A stretch of DNA of 64,000 bases, taken from Parerythrobacter jejuensis. GTDB taxonomy: Bacteria > Pseudomonadota > Alphaproteobacteria > Sphingomonadales > Sphingomonadaceae. The position numbers and the translations under genes were made by a program. Location: contig NZ_BAAAZF010000001.1 of assembly GCF_039536765.1 (NCBI RefSeq), forward strand, positions 1,240,001-1,304,000. The letters run 5' to 3'. Numbering within the stretch: the stretch's first letter is position 1; each line of letters opens with the position of its first letter. Positions 1-10,442 of this stretch are shown piece after piece. The notes under the pieces are model-generated. The model saw only the letters and a program-made list of their open reading frames with translations, did no database searches and was not told the DNA's origin.

Positions 1-525
1 GAAAATCCAGTCCGCCTTGTCAGCGTAAGAGGTCCATACCTTTTGGCCATTAACGACCCAGTGATCACCCTTGTCTTCACCATAGGTTTGAAGTGAAACG
101 AGATCCGAACCGCTGCCAGGTTCCGAATAGCCCTGGCACCAGCGGATTTCGCCACGGGCGATTTCATTGAGGAAACGCTGCTTCTGGCCTTCGGTGCCGA
201 AATGCAGAAGCGCCGGGCCCAGCATCCAGATACCAAAGCTGGAGAGCGGCGGGCGTGCGTTGATCGACGCCATTACCTCACGCAGGACCTTGGCCTCCGC
301 CGGAGACAGGCCGGCGCCGCCATATTCTTTCGGCCAGGCAGGAACGGTGTAGCCTTTGTCGCGGCAAGCTTCGAACCAGGCCTTCTGTGCGTCGCTCTTG
401 AAGGTTGCGTTGCGGCCACCCCAATAGACATCCCCGTCATCGCGTACCGGTTCGCGCATCTCGGCCGGGCAATTCGCCTCAAGCCACGCTCTTGTTTCGC
501 TGCGGAAGGTTTCCAGATCAGACAT
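1..525 (-). CDS. acyl-CoA dehydrogenase, N-terminal part (3' end outside window)
   Basis: The reverse strand reads from an ATG at 525 (MSDLETFRSETRAWLEANCP) without a stop to the left edge, about 175 codons. The text contains the family's N-terminal helical domain and the WCQGYSEPGSGSDL segment that lines the FAD/acyl-CoA site of acyl-CoA dehydrogenases, followed by GDHWVVNGQKVWTS, the start of the beta-sheet domain. Such enzymes oxidise acyl-CoA to enoyl-CoA in the cytoplasm and pass electrons to ETF. A GAGAGG ribosome binding site lies just upstream. It diverges from the SDR gene at 717, with which it probably shares a pathway. The C-terminal domain carrying the catalytic base is outside the window, so substrate class cannot be judged. 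Confidence 0.9.
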   Translation of the reverse strand, partial: MSDLETFRSETRAWLEANCPAEMREPVRDDGDVYWGGRNATFKSDAQKAWFEACRDKGYTVPAWPKEYGGAGLSPAEAKVLREVMASINARPPLSSFGIWMLGPALLHFGTEGQKQRFLNEIARGEIRWCQGYSEPGSGSDLVSLQTYGEDKGDHWVVNGQKVWTSYADKADWIF

Positions 526-716
526 GGCGTCAAGTTCCTCTCATGACTTTGTCAGCGGCTCTGGGCCGCTTGGATTGACGTTCACGTTAAGGGGATTCGC
601 GCCAATCCTGCAAGGCGCACTTTTGGCGGTGGCCTTTCCGTAGCGTCCGCGAGAGTTCCGTTGACGCAGTCCTTCGTGCGCCTAAGCTAGTTTCAAAATG
701 AAATGGGAGAGAGAGA

Positions 717-1571
717 ATGCGATTCTCCGGCAAAACAGTTGTCATTACCGGTGCAGCTTCGGGAATAGGGCTTGAGAGTGCCAGACTGTTCGCCCGAGAG
801 GGTGCGACGGTGTATGCCTCCGATATCAACGACGCAGCAGGGGCAGAGCTGGAGGCGTCCTCGGAAGGTGTAATCCGGTATCAGCATTGCGACGTTTCGA
901 GCACAGACGATATCAAGGCGCTTATGGATCGGGCGGGGTCCGAAACCGGCGGGATAGACGTCGTATTCAACAATGCCGGTGCTGGTGGAGCACGTGAAAA
1001 GATCCACGAAATCGAGCCTGCCGATTGGGATCGCACGATGGATCTGTTGCTCCGCGCTGTCGCATTCGGGATCCGCTATGCGGTACCTCATATGAAGGGG
1101 CGCCCCGGCGCATCATTCGTCAATGTGTCCAGCGTTGCTGCTGTGGGTCCGGGATATTCGCCGACCGCTTATGCTGTCGCCAAGGCAGGCGTCTTGCACT
1201 TGACCAAGATGGCTGCCGCAGACCTGGCCCAATTCGGCATTCGCGTAAACGCGATCCAGCCCGGCTTCATCAACACCAATATCTTCACGTCATCGCTGGA
1301 GATTCCGGAAGAGCAAAAGGCAATGGCCAAGGGCGTCATCGCCCAGATGAGCTCCAACGCGCAGCCGGTCAAACGTGGCGGGCAACCAGCAGATATCGCA
1401 GAAGCCTGCGCCTATCTGGCCAGCGAGGCAGCTGGCTTCGTGACTGGCACCAGCCTGATTGTCGATGGCGGCATAACGATCGGCCCCCGCGAAAGCTGGG
1501 ACGAGGACTCGCCACGTATGTTCGATGCCCTTGAAAAAATGGAAGAAGCGGCAAAGCAGGCCGATAGCTAG
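717..1571 (+). CDS. SDR family NAD(P)-dependent oxidoreductase
   Basis: 284 aa classical short-chain dehydrogenase. The cofactor motif TGAASGIG is at residues 11-18, NNAG at 85-88, and the catalytic Ser139, Tyr152 and Lys156 are in place (SSVAAVG...YAVAK). Asp36 after the second strand (YASD) suggests a preference for NAD over NADP. A purine-rich GGGAGAGAGA precedes the ATG. The stop codon abuts the ATG of the MFS gene with no gap (TAGATG), so the two are almost certainly cotranscribed. By context with acyl-CoA dehydrogenases and an alcohol dehydrogenase it likely oxidises a hydroxy group of a lipid, steroid or terpenoid intermediate; the substrate is inference only. Confidence 0.93.
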   Translation: MRFSGKTVVITGAASGIGLESARLFAREGATVYASDINDAAGAELEASSEGVIRYQHCDVSSTDDIKALMDRAGSETGGIDVVFNNAGAGGAREKIHEIEPADWDRTMDLLLRAVAFGIRYAVPHMKGRPGASFVNVSSVAAVGPGYSPTAYAVAKAGVLHLTKMAAADLAQFGIRVNAIQPGFINTNIFTSSLEIPEEQKAMAKGVIAQMSSNAQPVKRGGQPADIAEACAYLASEAAGFVTGTSLIVDGGITIGPRESWDEDSPRMFDALEKMEEAAKQADS

Positions 1572-3044
1572 ATGGGCTTCGTCCAGGGGAAGATTCCCCA
1601 GAAGCTGAAGTTCATTCACGGATCGGGTGCGATTGCATTCGGGGTGAAGGATCTGGGGTTCAGCTTCTTCTTGCTACCCTATTACAATCTGGTGTTGGGT
1701 GTAGAGGCGTGGCTGGTCGGGGCGGCCCTTGCAACTGCACTGATTGTCGATGCCTTCATCGATCCCCTGATCGGGCATCTGTCCGACCGGACTTACACCA
1801 GATGGGGTCGCCGCCTGCCGTGGCTCTACATCGCGCCAATCCCGCTGGCCTTCATGTGGACCATGCTATGGTCGCCGCCCTTCGTTGGCGTGCCGAGTTT
1901 TTGGGAGATCGTTGCACTGGCTGTGGGCGTCCGGTTGCTGCTGTCCGCTTGCGAAGTCCCATCGGTCAGCCTCGTGCCAGAAATCACGGATGACTATGAC
2001 GAGCGTACAACGCTTTTCCGCTATCGGTTCCTATCGGGTTGGCTTGGAGGGATGCTGATGATGGTCCTGGCGTTCACCATCTTCCTGCCCACTCCCGAAG
2101 CGCAATTGGAAGCGGATGGTTACGCATTGATGGGCATGTTCGGTGCCGGCTTGATGGTTCTTTCCGTGCTTGGATCGGCAACCGGACAGCACAAGATCGT
2201 GGCCAAGCGTCCGCCGAGACGCCCCCCGCCCTTCTCCTTCGGCGGGGCATTCAGCGAAATCTTCGACGCATTCCGGGAGAAAGCATTCCTGATTTTCGCA
2301 GCGGGCGGTCTCGCCGCTTATGTCGGACAGGGAATGAACTTTTCCATCACCCAATACGTCAACAACTACGTCTGGAAATTCGATGAGCTGGCATTCCAGC
2401 TCTATCCGGGGATGTTGGCCATATCGGTCCTGATCATGTTCACCATTGTAGGTCCGCTGCACCGCAGGTTCGGGAAGCCTGCCTCAGCAGCTGCAGGCGC
2501 CTTAGTCGCTTTGATTTTCTATTTCACGCCCTACATGCTTTTACTGCTCGGCCTTTGGCCGGAACCGGGGTCAGCGGTTTCGACCTATTCGGTGCTGCTT
2601 CTACTGATCTTTGCAAACACCGGCTCGGTAGTCTCAATCATATCGGCCACGTCGATGGTGGCGGAAATCGTGGAGGCATTTGAGGAACGGACCGGCAAAC
2701 GCGCTGAAGGCACGTTTTATTCTGGCAACTGGCTGGTGCAGAAATGTGCCACCGGTGTCGGCATCCTGACCACCAGCCTTATCATCCAGTCGCTCGGCAT
2801 TGAGCAAGGTACTCCGCAGGATCAGGTTTCGCAGGATGTCATTACCCAATTGACTGTGTTTTACCTCGCCGCGGGAGCTGCGCTGGCGTTGATTGCTGCT
2901 TTCTGGCTCAGCCGGTTCCCCATCACGCGTGAGCAGCATGAGACCCGGATTGCCGCACGCGCAGCAAGCGGGAAAGCGACCCACGACGATCCAATCGAAG
3001 ATGCGCTGCGCGCAGATCCGGATGCACATTCGATCACGCCCTGA
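1572..3044 (+). CDS. MFS transporter, GPH (MelB-like) cation symporter family
   Basis: 490 aa integral membrane protein with about twelve hydrophobic segments. The N-terminal half contains DAFIDPLIGHLSDRTYTRWGRRLPW, with the Asp and RxGRR pattern after TM2 that marks glycoside-pentoside-hexuronide/cation symporters related to MelB. It starts directly on the stop of the SDR gene and reads toward the acyl-CoA dehydrogenase at 3134. Sphingomonad members of this family sit in many catabolic clusters and do not necessarily carry sugars; here a lipophilic acid or alcohol substrate is possible. The assignment to the family is firm, the transported compound is not known. Confidence 0.88.
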   Translation: MGFVQGKIPQKLKFIHGSGAIAFGVKDLGFSFFLLPYYNLVLGVEAWLVGAALATALIVDAFIDPLIGHLSDRTYTRWGRRLPWLYIAPIPLAFMWTMLWSPPFVGVPSFWEIVALAVGVRLLLSACEVPSVSLVPEITDDYDERTTLFRYRFLSGWLGGMLMMVLAFTIFLPTPEAQLEADGYALMGMFGAGLMVLSVLGSATGQHKIVAKRPPRRPPPFSFGGAFSEIFDAFREKAFLIFAAGGLAAYVGQGMNFSITQYVNNYVWKFDELAFQLYPGMLAISVLIMFTIVGPLHRRFGKPASAAAGALVALIFYFTPYMLLLLGLWPEPGSAVSTYSVLLLLIFANTGSVVSIISATSMVAEIVEAFEERTGKRAEGTFYSGNWLVQKCATGVGILTTSLIIQSLGIEQGTPQDQVSQDVITQLTVFYLAAGAALALIAAFWLSRFPITREQHETRIAARAASGKATHDDPIEDALRADPDAHSITP

Positions 3045-3133
3045 CATCATCAAAAACAACCCTTGGCGCGCCGTGCGCCCTCTGCCACGGTCACGCCAAA
3101 TAGAATCACGATACCATAAAGAGAGGCACGATC

Positions 3134-4468
3134 ATGGATTTCGAACCTACCGAACGACAGCAATATTGGCGCGACCGGGTCAAAGGCTTCATCGATAGCG
3201 ACATTCGCCCGGCGGTGGACACTTACAAGGCGCAGGATGCCGAAGGTGATCGCTGGAAGGTGATCCAGGTCGTTGAGGATTTGAAGGCGAAGGCGAGAGG
3301 CCAAGGCATCTGGAACCTGTTCATGCCTCCGCGCAATGACGGGCATCATCATGTCGAGGAAAGCTTCGAATTCGAAGGCCCCGGCCTGACCAACCTCGAA
3401 TATGCACTGTGCGCCGAGGAAATGGGCCGGATCGGCTTCGCTTCCGAAGTCTTTAACTGCTCCGCGCCGGACACTGGCAATATGGAAGTGTTCCACCGCT
3501 ACGGTACCCTCGCTCAGAAGGAAGAGTGGCTAACCCCGCTGATGAACGGCGAGGTCCGTTCGGCCTTCCTGATGACAGAGCCGAACACTGCATCATCCGA
3601 TGCGACCAACATCGAAACCAAGATGGTTCGTGATGGCGATCATTATGTAATCAACGGCCGCAAGTGGTGGTCGTCCGGCCTTGGCGATCCGCGCTGCAAG
3701 GTCGCGATCGTGATGGGCAAGACCAATACCGAAGCGCAGCGCCACGCGCAGCAATCGCAGGTTCTGGTGCCGATCGACACGCCCGGCGTGAATATCATCC
3801 GGCACCTTCCGGTGTTCGGTTATGACGATGCGCCGCACGGGCACATGGAAGTGGAACTGAAAGACGTCCGCGTACCGGTTGAGAACGTGCTCCTCGGTGA
3901 AGGGCGCGGGTTCGAGATTGCCCAGGGCCGCCTAGGCCCAGGCCGCATCCACCACTGCATGCGCACCATCGGCGTGGCAGAAGAAGCGCTCGAAAAAATG
4001 TGCAAGCGGCTTCAGGAACGCGAAGCCTTCGGCAAGCCGATCTACAAGCACTCGGTATGGGAAGAACGCATCGCTCGCGCCCGTATCGATATCGACATGA
4101 CCCGCCTGCTCTGCCTCAAGGCGGCAGACATGATGGACAAGGTCGGCAACAAGAGCGCCAAGCAGGAAATCGCCATGATCAAAGTACAGGCGCCCAATAT
4201 GGCCCTGCGCATTATCGACGATGCGATCCAAGCTCATGGCGGCGGCGGCGTGTCCGAAGACTACGGTCTCGCGTCAGCCTATGCCCATCAGCGTACGTTG
4301 CGCCTGGCGGACGGTCCGGATGAGGTACACGCGCGCTCCATTGCCCGCATGGAACTTGGCAAGCACCCGCCGCAGGCAGGTCCAACCGCCAACGCCCTGC
4401 GCGATGGTGCCGGCTCGGCGCCTGACACTTCGAGTATCAGCTCGGGCGATATGGCCGTAACGCGGTAA
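3134..4468 (+). CDS. acyl-CoA dehydrogenase family protein
   Basis: 444 aa, a little longer than the usual 380-400 because of a polar C-terminal tail of about 35 residues. Visible hallmarks are the FAD/substrate segment [20 protein letters not shown], the beta-domain phrase [12 protein letters not shown], and the C-terminal helix bundle with [33 protein letters not shown]. The Ala-His-Gly-Gly-Gly-Gly and Arg-Thr-Leu patterns match the group that includes long-chain and ACAD10/11-like dehydrogenases. A GAGAGGC ribosome binding site lies before the ATG. The next gene begins 12 bases downstream, and the APH-type protein further on is the usual partner of this group, which supports a role in oxidising hydroxylated or branched acyl-CoA. 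Confidence 0.93.
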   Translation: MDFEPTERQQYWRDRVKGFIDSDIRPAVDTYKAQDAEGDRWKVIQVVEDLKAKARGQGIWNLFMPPRNDGHHHVEESFEFEGPGLTNLEYALCAEEMGRIGFASEVFNCSAPDTGNMEVFHRYGTLAQKEEWLTPLMNGEVRSAFLMTEPNTASSDATNIETKMVRDGDHYVINGRKWWSSGLGDPRCKVAIVMGKTNTEAQRHAQQSQVLVPIDTPGVNIIRHLPVFGYDDAPHGHMEVELKDVRVPVENVLLGEGRGFEIAQGRLGPGRIHHCMRTIGVAEEALEKMCKRLQEREAFGKPIYKHSVWEERIARARIDIDMTRLLCLKAADMMDKVGNKSAKQEIAMIKVQAPNMALRIIDDAIQAHGGGGVSEDYGLASAYAHQRTLRLADGPDEVHARSIARMELGKHPPQAGPTANALRDGAGSAPDTSSISSGDMAVTR

Positions 4469-4480
4469 GAAAGGGCACCC

Positions 4481-5569
4481 ATGGCAAAGGCAGCAATTCT
4501 CGAACAGCCCGGTCAAGGGCTGGTGATCGGCGATGTCGAAGTCGCCGATCCCGCCCCGCATGAAGTGTTGATCGACACCAAGGCTTGCGGCCTGTGTCAT
4601 TCCGATCTGCACTTTATCGATGGGTCCTATCCGCATGCCTTGCCGGCCATTCCGGGCCATGAGGCAGCGGGTGTGGTCCGGGCTGTGGGAAGCGAAGTCC
4701 GCTCGGTCAAACCCGGCGATCACGTCGTGTCCTGCCTTAGTGCCTTTTGTGGCCAATGCGAATTCTGCGTCACGGGCCGGATGGCCTTGTGCATGGGTGC
4801 CAACACGCGTCGTGGGCCCGAGGGTGCACCGCGAATCACGCGCAATGGCGGCGAACTGGTGAACCAGATGCTCAATCTGTCTGCATTTAGCGAACAGATG
4901 CTGATCCATGAAAACGCCTGCGTCTCCATCGACAAGGACATGCCTCTCGATCGCGCGGCGGTGATTGGCTGTGCCGTGACGACAGGTGCCGGTACGATCT
5001 TCAATGCTGCCAATGTCACCCCGGGCGAAACTGTTCTTGTGGTTGGTTGCGGCGGTGTTGGCCTTGCGGCAATCAATGCGGCCAAGATCGCTGGAGCGGG
5101 GAAGGTGATCGCTGCCGATCCGCTTCAGGAAAAGCGCGATTTGGCGAAGGTTCTCGGGGCAACGCACACCGTTGATGCACTGGCCGATGATGCGACCAAG
5201 CAAATCCTGGAAATTTCGGGTGGCGGTGTACATTACGGGATCGAGGCAGTGGGTAGGCAGGCTTCGGCCGATCTCGCTGTGGCATCGCTGCGGCGCGGCG
5301 GAACCGCGATCATTCTCGGTATGATGCCGCTTGATTGTAAAGTCGGGCTTGGCGCGATGGACCTGCTCAGCGGCAAGAAACTGCAAGGCGCGATCATGGG
5401 GGAGAACCACTTCCCGGTCGATTTGCCGCGACTGGTCGACTTCTACATGCGCGGTTTGCTGGATCTCGACACCATCATCGCAGAACGGATTGCATTGGAC
5501 GACATCAACAAGGGGTTCGACAAGATGCGTGACGGGCACTCCGCACGCAGCGTGATCGTTTTCGACTAA
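4481..5569 (+). CDS. zinc-dependent alcohol dehydrogenase (MDR family)
   Basis: 362 aa medium-chain dehydrogenase. Catalytic zinc ligands are visible as Cys36 (ACGLCHSD) and His60-Glu61 (GHEAAG); the structural zinc lobe has Cys90, Cys93, Cys96 and Cys104. The Rossmann motif VVGCGGVGLAAI follows near residue 190 and an acidic residue in AADPLQ suggests NAD. This pattern is that of class III-like and aryl/long-chain alcohol dehydrogenases. It begins 12 bases after the acyl-CoA dehydrogenase and its stop overlaps the next ATG by one base (TAATG), so it is part of the same transcript. It likely interconverts an alcohol and aldehyde in the same pathway. Confidence 0.94.
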   Translation: MAKAAILEQPGQGLVIGDVEVADPAPHEVLIDTKACGLCHSDLHFIDGSYPHALPAIPGHEAAGVVRAVGSEVRSVKPGDHVVSCLSAFCGQCEFCVTGRMALCMGANTRRGPEGAPRITRNGGELVNQMLNLSAFSEQMLIHENACVSIDKDMPLDRAAVIGCAVTTGAGTIFNAANVTPGETVLVVGCGGVGLAAINAAKIAGAGKVIAADPLQEKRDLAKVLGATHTVDALADDATKQILEISGGGVHYGIEAVGRQASADLAVASLRRGGTAIILGMMPLDCKVGLGAMDLLSGKKLQGAIMGENHFPVDLPRLVDFYMRGLLDLDTIIAERIALDDINKGFDKMRDGHSARSVIVFD

Positions 5570-6657
5570 TGGCAGACACGACAGAACAACCGATCGATTT
5601 CGACAAGGAAATGGTCGGCACGATTGATGTGCCGGAGCAGGACCAGCTCGATCTGGACAAGCTAACGGCTTGGTTCGAAGCCAATGTGGAAGGCTATTCA
5701 GGGCCGATCACCTACAGCAAGTTCAAGGGCGGCCAATCGAACCCGACCTATCGGGTCGACACCCCTGGCACTTCCTACGTCCTGAGGCGTCAGCCCTTTG
5801 GCAAGCTTCTACCAAGTGCCCATGCGGTCGATCGGGAATACAAGGCGATGACCGGCCTGTTCCCGACCGGCTTTCCCGTGCCGCGGACCTATGGCCTGTG
5901 CGAAGATCCTGAAGTGCTCGGTTCGAAATTCTTCGTAATGAGCATGGCCGATGGGCGATCTTTGTGGAACGGCTCCCTTCCCGGGGTCAGCGCGGCAGAC
6001 CGGCGCGAGATCTACAATGACATGATCGACACCATGGCCGACATGCATACCAAGAAACCCGACGAGATCGGACTTGGGAATTTTGGCAAGCCGGTTGACT
6101 ATTGTGCGCGCCAGATCAGTCGCTGGACCAAGCAATACAAGCTGTCGGAAACCGAACATCAGCCCAAAATGGAGCGGTTGATCGAATGGCTGCCCGAAAC
6201 GATCCCGCCGCAGCATGAAAGCAGTGTCGTTCACGGTGACTATCGTCTCGACAACATGATCTTCCACAAGACCGAGAACCGCGTGATCGCTGTCCTCGAC
6301 TGGGAATTGTCGACGCTGGGCGACCCGATTGCCGACTTCAGTTACCTGATGCTCAACTGGTTCCAGCCTGCCGACGGGCGTGCCGGATTGCTCGGCCTTG
6401 ATTTGGCCGAACTGGGCATTCCGACAGTCCAGGAGGCTGTTGATCGTTACGTTGATCGAACGGGCTATCCCGTACCCCCGATGGATTGGTACTTTGCCTA
6501 CAACCTGTTCAGGCTCGCCGGTATTATGCAGGGGATCAAGAAGCGGGTGATTGATGGCACGGCATCGTCAGCCCATGCAAAACAAATGAGTGACCGGGTA
6601 ACCCCTCTGATCGAGCGCGCTTACGGGTTTGCGATCGATGCAGGAATGCCTGCCTAG
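5569..6657 (+). CDS. phosphotransferase family protein (APH/ACAD10-11-like kinase)
   Basis: 362 aa protein of the aminoglycoside-phosphotransferase fold. The catalytic loop is HGDYRLDN at 222-229 with Asp224 and Asn229, and the metal-binding DWE is at 244-246; the GGQSNPTYRV stretch near residue 54 matches the nucleotide loop. Bacterial members next to acyl-CoA dehydrogenases resemble the kinase domain of ACAD10/ACAD11, which phosphorylates 4-hydroxyacyl-CoA before dehydration. The ATG overlaps the previous stop by one base. Its TAG stop is shared as the palindrome CTAG with the stop of the convergent protease gene. Antibiotic resistance is not implied. Confidence 0.9.
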   Translation: MADTTEQPIDFDKEMVGTIDVPEQDQLDLDKLTAWFEANVEGYSGPITYSKFKGGQSNPTYRVDTPGTSYVLRRQPFGKLLPSAHAVDREYKAMTGLFPTGFPVPRTYGLCEDPEVLGSKFFVMSMADGRSLWNGSLPGVSAADRREIYNDMIDTMADMHTKKPDEIGLGNFGKPVDYCARQISRWTKQYKLSETEHQPKMERLIEWLPETIPPQHESSVVHGDYRLDNMIFHKTENRVIAVLDWELSTLGDPIADFSYLMLNWFQPADGRAGLLGLDLAELGIPTVQEAVDRYVDRTGYPVPPMDWYFAYNLFRLAGIMQGIKKRVIDGTASSAHAKQMSDRVTPLIERAYGFAIDAGMPA

Positions 6658-9071
6658 AAACCACGGTTCCAGCGTAGCACCAGCCCTTTGTCGTCCGGCG
6701 ATCCTGCGTAATGCCCCGGGTCCCGGCGATAAAACGCGCTGATCGCCAGATTGCCGCCGAATCCGTATCCCCGCCAGGCGATCTCAGCCAGAAGCTCGCG
6801 CCCCTCGGGCGATAGCGATATGCTGCGCGTGTCGAATACGGCCGCTTCGGTTGCGTAGTCGTAACTGACGGGCAAACTCAGATTGAGGCCTCCGCTTCCC
6901 ACCCGCAATGGCTGCGATATTCGGAAGCCCAACGTGTCGCTCGTTTGGAAAGTGTTGCCTTTCACAAAATCGATCGACCAGGCACTGCTGCGGAATGTTG
7001 ATCCAGTACCAACAAGGCCTGCCTGTCGCGCCCTGGTGATCCCTTGACGCACATTGGCCCCCACCCAAACGTCCGAAGCCAGATCGAAGCCGAGGGATGC
7101 ATCAAGAAAGTAGCTGTCGGCACCATTCGCGCCGAACGCATCGTGGAGGAACGCTCCGAGGACTGTGCGATCCTCGCGCAGCCAGTCCGCTCCGATGCTC
7201 GCGTTCAGGCGTCCGAACTGGCGATCGAGAGCCACTCCGAATTGGGCAAGACCATAGCGTTCTCGCCCTCTTCCGGTGCTATCAACGCCATCACGTAATG
7301 CACCCAGCCAAGCCTCTCCGTTCGAAGCTTTCATCGTGACCCCGAACGGGCCGACCTGTTGACGGATAGCGAGGGCTGCATCCTCGCTGCGGGCGAACCC
7401 CGTATCGCCAGCTGCATCGCCGGCGATCAAGAAGGCCGGGCGCTTTTTGCCCTGCAAGTGTGCCGCAATGCCGTCAGCACTTTGAGAGAAGGCAAATCCC
7501 AATTTCGTCTTGCCCGAGACTTTGAGAGCAACCTGTCCTGCAAGAACCCGGGCCTGCTCTGCATCGACTGCGTTCAGTCGCAATGGATTGGCACCAGAGG
7601 CTGCTCCATCTCGGTCGACTGTGAATGCCAGCGCAACCTGATCGTTGCCCGCCACAACACGTTGTCCACGTCGCTCGACCGCCCCGCGCACACGCGGCAA
7701 GACTGACGCACCGCGCAAGCGCGAACCAAAATTGTAAGAGTAGGCACGGTCATACTTGTCGAGGATGACAATTTCTATCGGCACATTGACCAGGGCATCA
7801 CCCATCGGCCCCGAGCCCGTGCCGGTGTCATCTGCCAACGCGAGAACGCTGCTGGTTCCTGCGACTCTGGTGGTTCCCTGCGGCTGAAGCGCACGGGCAA
7901 TATCCAGGATACCACGGCCAAAGATCGAATCGACCCCCGCCGTGCCGACATCACTGGCGCTATCGAGGAGGATTTCGACAATTTCTGTTCCGGTAAGGTT
8001 GGGAAAGGCCTGAGCAAGCAGCGCCACCGCACCAGCGACCTGCGGGGCCGCAAAGCTGGTGCCGGAAAAAAGAGTCACGAACCTGTCGCCGTTAGCCTCA
8101 GTCGTGATCTGCAAAGTGCCGTCTTCATAGACGCAGCAGATTCGTTCGCCCCGGGCGCTCAGAAACGAACTGGCTCCGTTGCCTGCCCGATTGCTGAAAT
8201 CGGAGATCTCGCGCGCATCATTGACCGAACCCACAATAATCACATTGCTTCCGCCAGCGGCAAGGATGCCGGATGCGAATGGATCGGGATTGTCGGGATC
8301 AATGCCTGCCTCGGTGCTATCACCGTCATTTCCAGCTGCCACCACGATCACAATGCCAGCCGCGGCAGCGCGCGCGATCGCATCGTTCAGGCGCTGGGTC
8401 GGAGCACTGCCCCCGAGGCTGAGATTGATAACGGTTGCCCCCGAAGCAACCGCTTGGTCGACGCCGCGCGCAATATCCCGGTCGAAAAACACGCACCCAT
8501 CGAGGTCAGCGTCATCCTCGCTTGCGGTACAACTATCAGGTTCGTCCGCGCGTAACGCCAGGATGCTCGCATCGAAGGCGATCCCAACGACGCCGTTTCC
8601 GTCAAAAGCCGCCCCTGCCACCAACGCAACATTCGTTCCGTGATCATCCACTGCCTCAAAGGTGGAATTGCCCGCTACGTCAGTAGAATCCGGATGGATG
8701 CGGCCCGCAAATTCGGGGCTGTCAGAATCAATCCCGGTGTCGATGATCGCTATGGTTGATCCCGCACCAGTCACTCCGTCGGTCCAAGCCGAGATTGCGT
8801 TGTGGAATTCCGGCCCCTCCGAACGCCGTGTCTCAGGGGTATTGAAATTCGACGTTGGGGAAGGTGTGGGAGTTGGGGTCGGAGTCGGAGTAGGTGTCGG
8901 GGTGGGAGTAGGCGTCGGCGTTGGTGTGGGTGACGGGCTTGGCGCTGGGGTCGAAACTGGAGGTGGGGAACTGGAAACACCGCCGCCGCCGCCGCCGCAA
9001 GCGACAAGCGCGAGACATGCGCCCATTGCGGTTCCGCTGCGCAAGGCAGCCAACAAACTCGGATTGTTCAT
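6654..9071 (-). CDS. S8 subtilisin-like serine protease with C-terminal beta-barrel-type domain
   Basis: 805 aa exported protease. A signal sequence ends in a lipobox-like LVAC (Cys25) followed by a glycine run, then a Pro-Thr linker at about 41-73. The subtilase catalytic triad is Asp111 (AIIDTGID), His144 (DDHGTN) and Ser339 (FSGTSFAAP), with Asn248 as oxyanion residue. After residue 430 the protein changes to alternating polar/hydrophobic strands ending in WNRGF with a terminal Phe, as in autotransporter or outer-membrane barrels. It could therefore be a surface-anchored autotransported protease. AAGGG precedes the start. It is convergent with the APH-type gene, overlapping by three bases. 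Confidence 0.9.
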   Translation of the reverse strand: MNNPSLLAALRSGTAMGACLALVACGGGGGGVSSSPPPVSTPAPSPSPTPTPTPTPTPTPTPTPTPTPTPSPTSNFNTPETRRSEGPEFHNAISAWTDGVTGAGSTIAIIDTGIDSDSPEFAGRIHPDSTDVAGNSTFEAVDDHGTNVALVAGAAFDGNGVVGIAFDASILALRADEPDSCTASEDDADLDGCVFFDRDIARGVDQAVASGATVINLSLGGSAPTQRLNDAIARAAAAGIVIVVAAGNDGDSTEAGIDPDNPDPFASGILAAGGSNVIIVGSVNDAREISDFSNRAGNGASSFLSARGERICCVYEDGTLQITTEANGDRFVTLFSGTSFAAPQVAGAVALLAQAFPNLTGTEIVEILLDSASDVGTAGVDSIFGRGILDIARALQPQGTTRVAGTSSVLALADDTGTGSGPMGDALVNVPIEIVILDKYDRAYSYNFGSRLRGASVLPRVRGAVERRGQRVVAGNDQVALAFTVDRDGAASGANPLRLNAVDAEQARVLAGQVALKVSGKTKLGFAFSQSADGIAAHLQGKKRPAFLIAGDAAGDTGFARSEDAALAIRQQVGPFGVTMKASNGEAWLGALRDGVDSTGRGRERYGLAQFGVALDRQFGRLNASIGADWLREDRTVLGAFLHDAFGANGADSYFLDASLGFDLASDVWVGANVRQGITRARQAGLVGTGSTFRSSAWSIDFVKGNTFQTSDTLGFRISQPLRVGSGGLNLSLPVSYDYATEAAVFDTRSISLSPEGRELLAEIAWRGYGFGGNLAISAFYRRDPGHYAGSPDDKGLVLRWNRGF
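8861..8934. repeat. hexanucleotide repeat coding the Pro-Thr linker
   Basis: About twelve imperfect copies of a 6-base unit (GGTGTC/GGAGTA/GGCGTC on the plus strand) encode the Pro-Thr dipeptide run of the S8 protease. The third-position variation (G, A, C, T) means it is maintained as protein sequence rather than as a clean slippage tract. Confidence 0.85.
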
Positions 9072-9231
9072 GCAGAGACCCTTTCCGTACGCCCAATCGC
9101 TGATCTAACTTAAAGATCACATGAACGACCACCCCTAGAGTACACTTTACACCTCTCCATTCTTGCCGAGCCACCATCGCCCAGCTAGCAGCCATCCCGA
9201 ACAAAGAAGTTTGACCGGAACTGGAGCCAGC

Positions 9232-10053
9232 ATGACCGCCGCATTGCAAACAACCATCGAGAAGGCATGGGACGAACGCGCCTCTGTGACGCCAGACAGC
9301 ACCGATGTGAGCGAGGCAGTAGAGCAAGCCATTGCCATGCTCGATGATGGCAGCGCCCGCGTTGCCCAGCCGGACGGAAACGGTGGCTGGACCGTCAATC
9401 AATGGCTCAAGAAAGCCGTGCTCTTGTCGTTCCGCTTACGCGAAAACGCAGTAATCGAAGGCGCAGTGGGCGCCCCGGCTTTCGACAAGGTTCCAAGCAA
9501 GTTTGAGGGATGGGATGACGCCAAGTTCCGGCAGGCCGGATTCCGCGTAGTTCCAGGAGCCATCGCACGACGGGGCAGCTACATCGGGCGGGACACTGTA
9601 TTGATGCCCAGCTTTACCAATATCGGGGCCTATGTTGGTGACGGCACCATGATCGACACATGGGCGAGCGTGGGCAGCTGTGCCCAGGTCGGTACCAATT
9701 GCCACATTTCTGCCGGCGCAGGAATTGGCGGCGTCTTGGAGCCTCTCCAGGCAAACCCGACAATTATCGGCGACAATTGTTTTATCGGCGCCAGATCGGA
9801 AATCGTCGAGGGGGTCATTGTCGGCGAAGGCAGTGTGGTCGCCATGGGCGTCTTCGTTACTCAATCAACCAAGATCGTGCATCGCACTACCGGCGAAGTC
9901 ATCCGTGGCCATATTCCACCCTATTCTGTGGTCGTTCCGGGCACGCTTCCCGATCCGGATGGCGGCCCCTCTCTGGCTTGTGCGGTTATCGTCAAGACAG
10001 TTGATGCCCAGACACGCGAGAAAACCGGAATTAACGAGTTGCTGCGCGATTGA
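9232..10053 (+). CDS. dapD: 2,3,4,5-tetrahydropyridine-2,6-dicarboxylate N-succinyltransferase
   Basis: 273 aa, close to the length of E. coli DapD (274). It transfers succinyl from succinyl-CoA to tetrahydrodipicolinate in the lysine/diaminopimelate pathway in the cytoplasm. The left-handed beta-helix hexapeptide repeats are visible from about residue 105 ([38 protein letters not shown]), and the C-terminal ..[29 protein letters not shown] is diagnostic. An open frame extends 23 codons upstream, but the ATG at 9232 gives the conserved N-terminus ([16 protein letters not shown]). It is divergent from the S8 protease and stands alone. Confidence 0.97.
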   Translation: MTAALQTTIEKAWDERASVTPDSTDVSEAVEQAIAMLDDGSARVAQPDGNGGWTVNQWLKKAVLLSFRLRENAVIEGAVGAPAFDKVPSKFEGWDDAKFRQAGFRVVPGAIARRGSYIGRDTVLMPSFTNIGAYVGDGTMIDTWASVGSCAQVGTNCHISAGAGIGGVLEPLQANPTIIGDNCFIGARSEIVEGVIVGEGSVVAMGVFVTQSTKIVHRTTGEVIRGHIPPYSVVVPGTLPDPDGGPSLACAVIVKTVDAQTREKTGINELLRD

Positions 10054-10078
10054 GGAACATGTTGTCCCGCAATCCGTA
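10054..10078 (+). promoter_or_regulatory. EcfG-type (general stress response) promoter, near-consensus
   Basis: GGAAC at 10054-10058, a 16-base spacer, then CGTA at 10075-10078; the alphaproteobacterial EcfG consensus is GGAAC-N16/17-CGTT. One base deviates. It lies 37 bases before the ATG at 10115, a normal distance for a promoter, and precedes three genes of stress-type families. Confidence 0.5.
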
Positions 10079-10114
10079 GAGTCTGGCATCAGACATTACG
10101 GATCGGAGGAAATC

Positions 10115-10369
10115 ATGGAAAACCGAAACGGCGAGATTCACGTCGACGAAACAGAAGCAAGTGGCGGCACCAAGACGGGCGCGATGCGCTGGGTCCTCGG
10201 AATCGGAACGCTGCTGGCAATCATTTTGCTGTCGATCATCTGGATCAGCGGTGCGTTGTCGCAAGGCGATGTCGAAGAAGAAATGACGGCGACCGGCATC
10301 ATCCAGTCGCAAGCGGAAGAGGGCGATGACACTGACGGCATCGTGAGTGAGGACGCCGACGAGTTCTAG
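10115..10369 (+). CDS. small single-pass membrane protein, unknown function
   Basis: 84 aa. Residues 1-24 are polar and acidic, residues about 25-47 form one transmembrane helix (MRWVLGIGTLLAIILLSIIWISGAL), and the C-terminal half is strongly acidic (EEEMTATGI, EEGDDTDGI, DADEF). The start at ATG 10115 is set by a good GGAGGA site at 10105-10110; a much longer open frame upstream overlaps dapD and is not credible. It begins the group of three small genes behind an EcfG-like promoter. I do not recognise a named family; a role in envelope stress is inferred only from neighbours. Confidence 0.75.
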   Translation: MENRNGEIHVDETEASGGTKTGAMRWVLGIGTLLAIILLSIIWISGALSQGDVEEEMTATGIIQSQAEEGDDTDGIVSEDADEF

Positions 10370-10442
10370 TTCCTCCAGAAATCGCCAGCGCGAAATTTTC
10401 GGTGCCAACACCTCACCCACAATCAAGCGTAAGGGAACTTTT

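Noticed and set aside
5569-6657. Aminoglycoside resistance gene
   Set aside because: The APH fold is present, but context with acyl-CoA dehydrogenase and ADH fits the ACAD10/11-type kinase group.
8861-8934. Phase-variable slippage tract
   Set aside because: Hexamer repeat is in frame and third positions vary, so it is a coding Pro-Thr linker that would not shift frame.
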